From: Thermoleophilia bacterium
GTDB taxonomy: Bacteria; Actinomycetota; Thermoleophilia; Gaiellales; SKUG01
Length of the DNA: 8,604 bases
Reading direction: 5' to 3'
Assembly: GCA_025964455.1 (NCBI GenBank)
Contig: JAOPYU010000256.1
Span: 1 to 8,604 of the forward strand
Under the pieces are notes generated by a model. It saw only the letters and a program-made list of their open reading frames with translations, did not search any database and was not told the origin of the DNA. This document shows, piece by piece, positions 1-5,302 of this stretch (positions are counted from its first letter, which is position 1; every line of letters begins with the position of its first letter). Both the position numbers and the translations under genes were made by a program.

Positions 1-1
1 G

Positions 2-550
2 GGCCGCAAGATGACGAGCGGCGGATCGACCTACTTGCCGATGCGCGTGAACATGGCCGGCGTCATCCCGATCATCTTCGCCTCGGCCCTGATGGCCTTC
101 CCGACCCTGGTGGGATCCTCAATCCCGAACCAGGAGGTGCAGGACTTCATCAACACCTACCTCGGCCCCTACAGCTACGTCGGCGTGACGATCACCGCGT
201 TCTTCGTGATCCTCTTCACCTTCTTCTACACGCTCGTCCAGTTCAACCCGGTGGACCAGGCCGACAACCTCAAGAAGTACGGCGGCTTCATCCCCGGTGT
301 GCGCCCGGGCGCGCCGACTGCGCAGTACCTCAACCGGGTCATCACGCGACTGACGTTCTTCGGCGCGATCTACCTCGCCGTGCTCATCATCCTGCCGGCG
401 ATCTTCGTCAACGTCTTCGGGATCAACCAGCGCGTCTCGAGCGCGTTCGGCGGCACGACCATCCTGATCGTCGTCGGCGTCGCGCTCGACACGATGCGCC
501 AGATGGAATCCCAGCTCGTCATGCGCAACTACGAGGGCTTCCTCAAGTAG
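2..550 (+). CDS. secY: Preprotein translocase channel subunit SecY, C-terminal part (5' end outside window)
   Basis: SecY forms the protein-conducting channel of the Sec translocon in the cytoplasmic membrane. The frame is open from base 2, and the upstream codons read GRK before the first Met at 11, so this Met is internal and the gene starts before the window. The visible 182 residues begin in the conserved STYLPMRVNMAGVIPIIFA region. Hydrophobic segments follow at about residues 17-38 (TM7), 58-81 (TM8), 117-138 (TM9) and 148-163 (TM10). The cytoplasmic loop between TM8 and TM9 carries the GGFIPGVRPG motif; its Arg matches the C5-loop Arg important for SecA-driven transport in E. coli. The protein ends MRNYEGFLK with TAG, a typical SecY tail. 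It is the last gene of the upstream spc-type cluster, and a hairpin terminator follows. Identification is secure. Confidence 0.97.
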   Translation, partial: GRKMTSGGSTYLPMRVNMAGVIPIIFASALMAFPTLVGSSIPNQEVQDFINTYLGPYSYVGVTITAFFVILFTFFYTLVQFNPVDQADNLKKYGGFIPGVRPGAPTAQYLNRVITRLTFFGAIYLAVLIILPAIFVNVFGINQRVSSAFGGTTILIVVGVALDTMRQMESQLVMRNYEGFLK

Positions 551-580
551 TCAACCGCAGCACGAAACTGCAGCTCTGAC

Positions 581-620
581 CGAGGGGCCCCACGACGCGA
601 CCTGCGCCGTGGGGCCCTCG
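581..620. terminator. Bidirectional terminator hairpin between secY and rsgA
   Basis: CGAGGGGCCCCACG (581-594) pairs with CGTGGGGCCCTCG (608-620), giving about 13 base pairs with a single bulged G. The 13-nt loop can itself form a 3-bp stem. It lies between the stop of secY (550) and the stop of the convergent rsgA (626), so it can serve both strands. There is no real U-tract, which is common for terminators in GC-rich actinobacteria. Confidence 0.75.
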
Positions 621-625
621 TCGCA

Positions 626-1792
626 TCAGCCGCGACGGCGCTCCACGATCTCGCCCTTCCGGCGCGCACGGGTGACCTCCTTGCCGGTGCGCCGGTGCGA
701 GGCGCGCAGCTCCGAGCGCACCTTCGCATCGGACCGAGCACGCTCACGGAGCGCTTCGCGTTCGAGGCGACGCCACGACACGAGCACGTCCTCGTCGAGC
801 TCGCCGGCGTCGATCGCAGCCGCGATCGCGCAGCCCGGCTCGCCCTCGTGCGCGCAGTTCGTGAATCGGCACGCCGCCATCAGCTCGGCCACCTCGTCAG
901 GCAGCACGTCATCGGCGTCGACGCCGCCGTGCATGCCCACGAGCCGCACGCCTGGTGTGTCGACCAGCAGCGCGCCACCCGGCAGCGGCACGAGCCGTGC
1001 GACGCTCGTCGTGTGCCGTCCCGTACCCGACGCGCGGGTCTCTGCGATCGCCTGCAGGTCGGTCCCGGCGAGCGCGTTGACCATCGAGCTCTTGCCAGCT
1101 CCCGACGCGCCGACGACCGTTGCGGTCGTGCCGGGTGCCAGCAGCGCCGCCACCTCGTCGAGCCCGCGACCGTCGACGATGCTCGTGGCGATCGCCGCAT
1201 GGCCGGCGACGGTGCTCGGTGGATCGTCGGTCACCGTGTCCGCGTGCGTGAGCAGCACGCGCACGTCGATACCCGACGCGGTGGCCAGCGCGGCGACGCG
1301 TGCGACCCGGTTCACGTTGATCTCGCGTCCGGGCGCGAGCGCTTCCACGACCAGTACCAGGTCGACGTTCGCCGCCATGATCCTCGGGTGGGAGGAGTCG
1401 GTGTCGTCGCGCCGTGCCAGCTCCCCGCGACGGGGGAGCCTGCACCGCGCGAATGCGAGGCCGCCGGCGTCGAGCGCTGGTGGCTCCACGAGCACCCAGT
1501 CCCCGACGACGGCGGGTGTGCCGTCGCGCGGTTCGGTGCGATCACGCACGTGAACCGGCGGTGCACTTCCGGTCGCGACGCGCAGCAGGCGCCCACGATC
1601 GACCTGCACCACGCGGGCGGGCGTGGCGTCGGGATGTTCAGTCAGCAGCTCGGCGGGTGCAGCGCGGATCGCGCGGCTCCAGCCGAGGGTCTCCAGGTCG
1701 AGTCGGGCGAACGCTGCATCGAGCGTCTCCCGAGCCGAGCTGGATTGGAGGTCGCGCACGCGATCGCGGCGCGACGGGATGTCGTCAGACAA
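626..1792 (-). CDS. rsgA: RsgA/YjeQ-type circularly permuted GTPase, small-subunit biogenesis factor
   Basis: RsgA GTPases act late in 30S subunit assembly, binding near the decoding centre and checking its state. With the TTG start at 1792 the protein has 388 residues, slightly longer than usual. An N-terminal OB-like part (about 55-135) is followed by motifs in permuted order: the G4 position LLTHADTV (about 180-187), P-loop GASGAGKSS (228-236), GRHTT switch (258-262) and DTPG (278-281). A zinc-binding C-terminal domain follows with C308-x4-C313-x-H315-x5-C321, the exact YjeQ spacing. The tail is very basic. TTG was chosen because MSDD... begins just before the alignable LGW region and an AGGA lies 10 nt upstream; an in-frame GTG at 1828 would add 12 residues. 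The G4 motif has THAD where N/TKxD is usual. Its position, reversed between secY and adk, is unusual. The family call is firm; the start is not. Confidence 0.9.
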   Translation of the reverse strand: MSDDIPSRRDRVRDLQSSSARETLDAAFARLDLETLGWSRAIRAAPAELLTEHPDATPARVVQVDRGRLLRVATGSAPPVHVRDRTEPRDGTPAVVGDWVLVEPPALDAGGLAFARCRLPRRGELARRDDTDSSHPRIMAANVDLVLVVEALAPGREINVNRVARVAALATASGIDVRVLLTHADTVTDDPPSTVAGHAAIATSIVDGRGLDEVAALLAPGTTATVVGASGAGKSSMVNALAGTDLQAIAETRASGTGRHTTSVARLVPLPGGALLVDTPGVRLVGMHGGVDADDVLPDEVAELMAACRFTNCAHEGEPGCAIAAAIDAGELDEDVLVSWRRLEREALRERARSDAKVRSELRASHRRTGKEVTRARRKGEIVERRRG

Positions 1793-1880
1793 CGGAGTTC
1801 CGTCCTGTGTCGAATGCCGGACGTGCACATCACACGTGGCGGCGGGACGGGTCGGAGAAGACGGCCGGCGGGCGCGCTCG

Positions 1881-1955
1881 TCAGTGAGCGGCAGGGAGCC
1901 GGAGGCCACGCGCGACCCGAGGCGTGGCGCAGGCGATGCAGCAGGTGGCAGGCAT
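1881..1955 (-). CDS. Candidate cysteine-containing leader peptide (24 aa) upstream of rsgA
   Basis: An ATG at 1955 is preceded by AGAGGAG (1962-1968; AGGAG core at 1962-1966) with a 6-nt spacer, one of the best Shine-Dalgarno sites in the window. The short frame begins MPATCCIACATP, contains a Cys-Cys pair and a third Cys within its first nine codons, and ends with TGA at 1881. That is 52 nt before the upstream possible rsgA start and 88 nt before the preferred one. It lies on the same strand as rsgA, downstream of a candidate promoter and palindrome. Size, position and clustered Cys codons resemble uORF leader peptides reported in mycobacteria for cysteine-dependent attenuation, but the sequence shows no homology I can name. 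Function is inferred only. It could also be a chance frame behind a purine-rich stretch, although the ribosome-binding site argues for translation. Confidence 0.45.
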   Translation of the reverse strand: MPATCCIACATPRVARGLRLPAAH

Positions 1956-1982
1956 GTCGCGCTCCTCTCGGTCGTCGGGCTC

Positions 1983-2006
1983 GAGTGGTCGGAACTCCGA
2001 CCACTC
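1983..2006. promoter_or_regulatory. Perfect 24-bp palindrome (operator or 5' mRNA hairpin) in the rsgA-adk divergent region
   Basis: GAGTGGTCGGA (1983-1993) is followed by AC and TCCGACCACTC (1996-2006), a perfect 11-bp inverted repeat with a 2-nt centre. For the minus-strand promoter proposed at 2012-2040 the transcription start would fall at about 2005, so the palindrome would span roughly +1 to +23 of the rsgA transcript. It is therefore either a dimeric repressor operator at the start site or a 5'-terminal stem. A terminator role is less likely because the flanking genes diverge and no T-run follows on either side. Confidence 0.6.
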
Positions 2007-2011
2007 TTCGC

Positions 2012-2040
2012 AGGGTAGCGTGCGACTCGGGGGCGCACAA
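2012..2040 (-). promoter_or_regulatory. Candidate promoter for the rsgA leader transcript
   Basis: On the minus strand TTGTGC (2040-2035) and TACCCT (2017-2012) are separated by 17 nt. The -10 fits the relaxed TANNNT pattern seen in actinobacteria; the -35 matches only in its first three bases. It lies upstream of the palindrome and the small Cys ORF. The call rests on geometry alone. Confidence 0.35.
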
Positions 2041-2055
2041 CCCCCACGACGCCGG

Positions 2056-2061
2056 TAAGAT
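2056..2061 (+). promoter_or_regulatory. Candidate -10 element for adk
   Basis: TAAGAT at 2056-2061 matches the -10 consensus at four of six positions and sits 58 nt before the adk ATG. No convincing -35 is visible 16-18 nt upstream. That space overlaps the proposed -35 of the divergent rsgA promoter, so the two promoters could compete. Confidence 0.35.
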
Positions 2062-2119
2062 GCCCATTCACGCGCCGAACGGCTTCGGCTGGTCGCGCGC
2101 GCAGCAGGAGGGCTCGACA

Positions 2120-2788
2120 ATGGCATACGCACCCACGGTGCTCATCATGGGACCACCCGGCGCCGGCAAGGGCACGCAGGCCGGGCACCTGGTCGACACC
2201 TACGCGCTGACGCACGTCGCCACGGGCGACCTGCTCAGGACCGCGGTCGCGCAGGAAAGCGAGCTGGGCCTCGAGGCCAAGTCGTTCATGGATGCCGGCG
2301 ACCTCGTGCCCGACGAGCTGATGATCGGGCTCATCCACGAGGTCGCGAGCAAGCTGCCCGCTGACCGCGGGATCCTGCTCGACGGATTCCCCCGCACCCG
2401 CGCGCAGGCGGTCGCGCTCGACGAGATGTTCGGCGCGCTCGACCGCGACGTGGTCGTGGTGCTCGACATCCGCGTGCCGAACGACGTGCTCGTGGAGCGG
2501 CTCTCCGGTCGGTGGATCTGCCGCACCTGCCAGACCCCCTACAACGTGAATTCGCGCCCGCCGAAGGTGGCGGGTGTCTGCGACCTCGACGGCGGCGAGC
2601 TCTACCAGCGCTCCGACGACACCGCCGATGCGGTCCGCAACCGGCTCGAGGTCTACGAGCAGCAGACCGCGCCGGTCTCGGGCTACTACGCCGACCACGG
2701 CAGTCTCGTGACGATCGACGGCAACCAGCCGCTCGACGAGGTACGAGGCGCGCTCGACGCTGCGATGCAGCCCGTCGCGGCAGGCTGA
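2120..2788 (+). CDS. adk: Adenylate kinase, zinc-type long form
   Basis: Adenylate kinase catalyses ATP + AMP = 2 ADP in the cytoplasm. The 222-residue protein has the P-loop GPPGAGKGT (11-19), the AMP-site ATGDLLR (34-40), DGFPRT (88-93) and a long LID domain (about 130-168). The LID carries C134-x2-C137 and C154-x2-D157, the Cys3Asp zinc site of the Bacillus type, and ends with LYQRSDD, where the Arg contacts substrate. The ATG at 2120 has AGGAGG at 2106-2111 with an 8-nt spacer and gives the family's usual N-terminus; the frame is open far upstream only because of high GC content. It is the first gene after the divergent rsgA leader and is followed after 13 nt by a membrane-protein gene, probably in one transcript. 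Identification is secure. Confidence 0.98.
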   Translation: MAYAPTVLIMGPPGAGKGTQAGHLVDTYALTHVATGDLLRTAVAQESELGLEAKSFMDAGDLVPDELMIGLIHEVASKLPADRGILLDGFPRTRAQAVALDEMFGALDRDVVVVLDIRVPNDVLVERLSGRWICRTCQTPYNVNSRPPKVAGVCDLDGGELYQRSDDTADAVRNRLEVYEQQTAPVSGYYADHGSLVTIDGNQPLDEVRGALDAAMQPVAAG

Positions 2789-2801
2789 GGGCAGGCGCAC
2801 G

Positions 2802-3614
2802 GTGCTGCGCTTCTCCTCGCTCGGGCGCCCGATCGCGCCCTGGCACCCCGCGACTGCGTGGGCGCTCGCGGCGTGCTCCACGGTCTTCGTCACGACGAGC
2901 CTCGCCCACGGCCTGGGCTCCGGCTTTCGCGGTGCGGTCGCGGTGTTCCTCGCCTGGGCGATCACGCGCGAGCTGGCGCCCAAGCGAGCGCTCGCCTCGG
3001 CACTCGCCCCCTTCGCCGGAGTCGCATTCGCGATCCCGGCTGACACCGACCTGCGCGCCTGCTTCGCCGCCCTGCTCGCCGCGCGCATCGCGGCGCGCAC
3101 CGTCGGCGACCCGATCACCCGGCTCGACGTGGTGTCGCTGACCGTGCTCTGCGCCTGGTTCGCGCAGCACCCGGCCGGGCTGCCGGTGGCCCTCGTGCTC
3201 GCGGCGGTGGTGTTCGCCGACGGTCCGCCTCGGCGCGCACGTGTGGCTGGCGTGCTCGCGCTCGCCGCGGCGATCGGTGTCGGCGCGCTCGAGGGGACCC
3301 TGACGCTTCGTCCCGGCTGGGATGACGTCGCCGTGCCCGGCCAGGTGCTCATCACGATCGCCGGCGCTGCGACTGCCTGGCTGGTCGTGGCGCCACTCCC
3401 CGCTCGCCTCCGGACCCGGGACGACCGCCGTCGCGGCCACCTCTCGGGCGACCGCATCCGTACTGCCCGAGTGGTCGCGCTCGCGGGCGTGCTCGCAGCC
3501 GTGGCGTGGGTCGGGCTCGACGGCGTGTTCGCGCTCAGCTCGGCAAGTGCCGCGCTGCTCGCCGCCGGCCTCGGCGGCGCCACCGCGCGCGCCGCCGGTG
3601 ACACCGCGAGCTGA
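2802..3614 (+). CDS. Unrecognised polytopic membrane protein
   Basis: I do not recognise this 270-residue protein. It is rich in Ala, Leu, Val and Gly, with about seven or eight hydrophobic segments: around residues 16-36, 42-56, 64-76, 85-97, 108-140 (probably two), 146-163, 178-198 and 222-240, plus an Ala/Gly-rich C-terminal stretch. A basic, Arg/Asp-rich loop (about 203-220) separates the last segments. Short charged loops and no obvious catalytic motif suggest an integral cytoplasmic-membrane protein of unknown role. The GTG start at 2802 has GAGGG at 2787-2791 overlapping the adk stop, and lies 13 nt after it, so translation is probably coupled to adk. The next gene is convergent, its stop only 3 nt away. 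Nothing seen here links it functionally to adk beyond position. The reading frame is convincing; the function is unknown. Confidence 0.72.
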   Translation: MLRFSSLGRPIAPWHPATAWALAACSTVFVTTSLAHGLGSGFRGAVAVFLAWAITRELAPKRALASALAPFAGVAFAIPADTDLRACFAALLAARIAARTVGDPITRLDVVSLTVLCAWFAQHPAGLPVALVLAAVVFADGPPRRARVAGVLALAAAIGVGALEGTLTLRPGWDDVAVPGQVLITIAGAATAWLVVAPLPARLRTRDDRRRGHLSGDRIRTARVVALAGVLAAVAWVGLDGVFALSSASAALLAAGLGGATARAAGDTAS

Positions 3615-3617
3615 CTG

Positions 3618-4049
3618 TCAGCCCTCGCCCTCGGAGCTCGACTGCTCGCTGAGCGGTCGTCGCCCCTCACCCTCGAACATGCGCTCGTCGCCGACCAGCT
3701 CGATGTTCCGGTCGGTGCCCGGGCCGTGGTCGAGCGTGTCGGCGATCTCCTGGTCACCGGTCGAGGTCTGGGTCTCGCTCGGATCGGTGCCGGCACCCGG
3801 CGAGCCGATCGTCGCGCCGCCCATCGAATCCCCGCTGGTGCCGCCGCCATGCGATGCGGTGATGACGTTCTCGCCATCCTCCTTCGCGTCGTCGGACAGG
3901 TCGGCCTGCTCGTAGATGGGCGAGCCGGTGTCGCGCTCGAGCAGCTGCTCCTGCGCGACCAGGGTCTGCTCCATCTCTGCCTGCGCCTGCTGTCGCTCGC
4001 GGGCGGCCTGCTCACCGTCGCGCAGCGCCTCGCTCTCGAAATCCACCAT
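3618..4049 (-). CDS. Small acidic, probably disordered protein of unknown function
   Basis: I do not recognise this 143-residue protein. Residues 1-40 are rich in Gln, Glu, Ala and Arg and could form a helix or short coiled coil. The rest is Gly/Ser/Thr/Asp/Glu-rich, with GGGTSGDSMGG-like low complexity (about 68-90), and ends in a Ser/Glu/Gly tail. It has no Cys, no Trp, no membrane segment and no signal peptide. It is probably soluble and largely disordered. The gene looks real: the ATG at 4049 is preceded by AGGAG (4057-4061) with a 7-nt spacer, and it fills the gap between a convergent neighbour and the divergent map gene. Its 5' region (4050-4145) is shared with the map promoter. No function can be inferred from the sequence. 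Confidence 0.7.
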   Translation of the reverse strand: MVDFESEALRDGEQAARERQQAQAEMEQTLVAQEQLLERDTGSPIYEQADLSDDAKEDGENVITASHGGGTSGDSMGGATIGSPGAGTDPSETQTSTGDQEIADTLDHGPGTDRNIELVGDERMFEGEGRRPLSEQSSSEGEG

Positions 4050-4133
4050 GGTGTCGCTCCTGGGAGGGGTTCGCCGTTCCCACCGGTCCTGCCCGGCCCC
4101 GCGCTCGGTATGCCGCGCCTCGATCGCGTGCGA

Positions 4134-4139
4134 TACGAT
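4134..4139 (+). promoter_or_regulatory. Candidate -10 element placing the map transcript start at its ATG
   Basis: TACGAT (4134-4139) resembles a -10 box (four of six positions, TANNNT type). Transcription usually begins about 7 nt after the last -10 base, which here is 4146, the A of the map start codon. There is no Shine-Dalgarno in the intervening bases. The -35 region (around 4110-4116) is poor. Confidence 0.45.
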
Positions 4140-4145
4140 TCAGGC

Positions 4146-4901
4146 ATGATCATCCGGAAGTCACGCAAGGACATCGAGCTCATGCACCGCTCCGGGGCGG
4201 TGCTCGCGCAGGTGCACGACCTGCTCGCCCCGCTCGTGAAGGTCGGCGTGACGACCAGCGAGCTCGACGCGATCGCGGAGGAATTCATCCGCGAGCAGGG
4301 CGGATCCCCGACGTTCAAGGGATACCAGGGCTTCCCCCGCACGCTGTGCACGAGCGTCAACGACAAGGTCGTCCACGGCATCCCCGACGACGTACCGCTC
4401 GCGGAGGGTGACCTGCTCTCGATCGACTGTGGCGTGACGCTCCGCGGCTGGGTCTCGGATTCGGCCCGCTCCTACGTGGTCGGCGGCACCGGCGGGGGCG
4501 AGGCCCAGCGGCTCGTCGACGTCTCCTACGACTCGCTCGAGGCGGGGATCGCGCAGTGCGTGCCGGGCAACACGGTCGGCGACATCGGCCACGCGGTGCA
4601 GCAGGTCGTCGAGGCGGCAGGCTTCCACGTGATCCGCAAGCTCGTCGGGCACGGGGTCGGGCGCAACATGCACGAGGAGCCCCAGGTCCCCAACTACGGC
4701 ACTCCGGGATCAGGCACGGTCCTCGAGACCGGATATGTCTTCGCGCTCGAACCGATGGTGGCCATCGGGACCCACGACATCGTCGAGGACGAGACCGACG
4801 GCTGGTCGATCTACACCGCCGACGGGTCACTCTCCGCGCACGTCGAGCACACCATCGCCGTCACCGAAGACGGCCCCTTCGTGCTCACGCGTTCCGTCTA
4901 G
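4146..4901 (+). CDS. map: Methionine aminopeptidase, type I
   Basis: This enzyme removes the initiator Met from nascent cytoplasmic proteins and works near the ribosome exit tunnel. The 251-residue pita-bread-fold protein carries all five metal ligands: D94 (SIDCG), D105 (VSDSA), H169 (GHGVG), E202 (ALEPM) and E234 (HVEHT). The substrate-site H77 lies in VVHGIP. Length is normal for the short type Ia form, with no N-terminal SH3-binding or zinc extension. The ATG at 4146 gives the standard MIIRKSRKDIELM start; the in-frame open sequence upstream is not alignable. No Shine-Dalgarno precedes this ATG, unlike almost every other gene here, and the -10 spacing suggests a leaderless mRNA. It is divergent from the acidic-protein gene. 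Downstream, infA is missing and a new transcription unit seems to begin. Confidence 0.97.
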   Translation: MIIRKSRKDIELMHRSGAVLAQVHDLLAPLVKVGVTTSELDAIAEEFIREQGGSPTFKGYQGFPRTLCTSVNDKVVHGIPDDVPLAEGDLLSIDCGVTLRGWVSDSARSYVVGGTGGGEAQRLVDVSYDSLEAGIAQCVPGNTVGDIGHAVQQVVEAAGFHVIRKLVGHGVGRNMHEEPQVPNYGTPGSGTVLETGYVFALEPMVAIGTHDIVEDETDGWSIYTADGSLSAHVEHTIAVTEDGPFVLTRSV

Positions 4902-4917
4902 AGGATCGTCGGGATCC

Positions 4918-4956
4918 GGCGGCTTGCGTACGACGATCGTCGTCCTGCGCGCCGCC
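4918..4956 (+). terminator. Imperfect hairpin after map, possible terminator or regulatory palindrome
   Basis: GGCGGC (4918-4923) pairs with GCCGCC (4951-4956), GCG (4926-4928) with CGC (4948-4950), and ACGAC (4930-4934) with GTCGT (4939-4943) around a GATC loop. The core ACGACGATCGTCGT (4930-4943) is also a perfect 14-bp palindrome in DNA. It begins 17 nt after the map stop and is followed by a weakly T-rich stretch. It could end the map transcript, or act as a protein-binding site just upstream of the proposed rpmJ promoter. Confidence 0.45.
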
Positions 4957-4966
4957 TTGCCGATTC

Positions 4967-4975
4967 TGATACAGT
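4967..4975 (+). promoter_or_regulatory. Candidate extended -10 promoter of the rpmJ-rplQ operon
   Basis: TGATACAGT combines an extended -10 TG with TACAGT (four of six matches to consensus), one base apart as required. Transcription would start near 4982, giving a leader of about 145 nt before rpmJ. No good -35 is visible, as is common for extended -10 promoters. A 14-bp palindrome is centred about 45 nt upstream of that start. Confidence 0.45.
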
Positions 4976-4995
4976 CGTCATTCGCGGCCGAAAGT

Positions 4996-5051
4996 GGCCT
5001 GCCCGTGCGTGCGTGCACACATGGGCGGCGAGGCCGGTGTGCCCCCACACC
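4996..5051 (+). promoter_or_regulatory. Structured mRNA leader upstream of rpmJ (two adjacent hairpins)
   Basis: Stem 1: GGCCT (4996-5000) pairs with AGGCC (5031-5035). Inside it GCCCGTG (5001-5007) pairs with CATGGGC (5020-5026, one G-U), and GTG (5009-5011) with CAC (5016-5018), around a 4-nt loop. A 4-nt bulge lies on the 3' side. Stem 2 begins at the next base: GGTGTG (5036-5041) pairs perfectly with CACACC (5046-5051) around a CCCC loop. Together they resemble a ribosomal-protein autoregulatory leader in position and design; the ligand is unknown. Confidence 0.5.
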
Positions 5052-5114
5052 AGCATCGTTTCCGCTTCTCTCGCGCGCGAATCTTTTCCAGACATGCCCA
5101 ACGCCAAAGTCCCC

Positions 5115-5125
5115 GGGAGGGTCCC
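5115..5125 (+). promoter_or_regulatory. rpmJ ribosome-binding site inside a small hairpin
   Basis: The Shine-Dalgarno GGGAGG (5115-5120) is 6 nt before the rpmJ ATG and sets that start. GGGA (5115-5118) can pair with TCCC (5122-5125) around a GGG loop, and four Cs directly upstream could compete for the same bases. The site may therefore be partly masked in the mRNA. Confidence 0.5.
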
Positions 5126-5126
5126 G

Positions 5127-5240
5127 ATGAAGGTCCGACCTTCGGTCAAGCCCATGTGCGACAAGTGCCGCATCATTCGCAGGCACGGTCGCGTGCTCGT
5201 CATCTGCAAGGACCCGAACCACAAGCAGCGACAGGGTTGA
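5127..5240 (+). CDS. rpmJ: 50S ribosomal protein L36, zinc-ribbon form
   Basis: L36 is a tiny protein that binds 23S rRNA in the large subunit. The 37 residues begin [20 protein letters not shown] and contain the zinc ligands C11, C14, C27 and H32, marking the zinc-binding form. Length is exactly normal for the family. The ATG at 5127 is chosen by its ribosome-binding site and by the universal MKVRPSVK start; the frame is open further upstream but those codons are not part of the family. It is the first gene of the alpha operon here. infA, usually directly upstream, is absent, and rpsM follows after 62 nt that contain a hairpin. Confidence 0.98.
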   Translation: MKVRPSVKPMCDKCRIIRRHGRVLVICKDPNHKQRQG

Positions 5241-5246
5241 CCCCCT

Positions 5247-5265
5247 GCGCGGCAGGACGCCGCGC
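5247..5265 (+). promoter_or_regulatory. Hairpin between rpmJ and rpsM
   Basis: GCGCGGC (5247-5253) and GCCGCGC (5259-5265) form a perfect 7-bp GC stem around a 5-nt loop, starting 7 nt after the rpmJ stop. It ends 23 nt before the rpsM ribosome-binding site (AGGAG, 5289-5293). In E. coli the S4 repressor site lies just upstream of rpsM, so control is possible, but a simple processing or attenuation role fits equally well. Confidence 0.45.
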
Positions 5266-5302
5266 TGCGTTACCCTCTTCCGGCTGACAGGAGCCCCTCA
5301 CC

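Noticed and set aside
695..2119. Long in-frame upstream extension of adk
   Set aside because: It runs opposite rsgA and has no family resemblance; the ATG at 2120 has an ideal Shine-Dalgarno and the standard Adk N-terminus.
2331..3440. 369-codon minus-strand frame opposite adk and the membrane-protein gene
   Set aside because: Composition is dominated by Arg, Gly and Ala with no domain; adk is certain on the other strand.
626..4381. A 1251-codon open frame on the minus strand that includes rsgA
   Set aside because: Only the 3' third (after about 1792) matches a protein family. The rest lies opposite adk, the membrane-protein gene and part of map and is Arg/Ser/Ala-rich, typical of a shadow frame in GC-rich DNA.
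5013..5126. Longer rpmJ reading from an upstream ATG
   Set aside because: The extra residues do not belong to L36, and the start at 5127 has its own Shine-Dalgarno.
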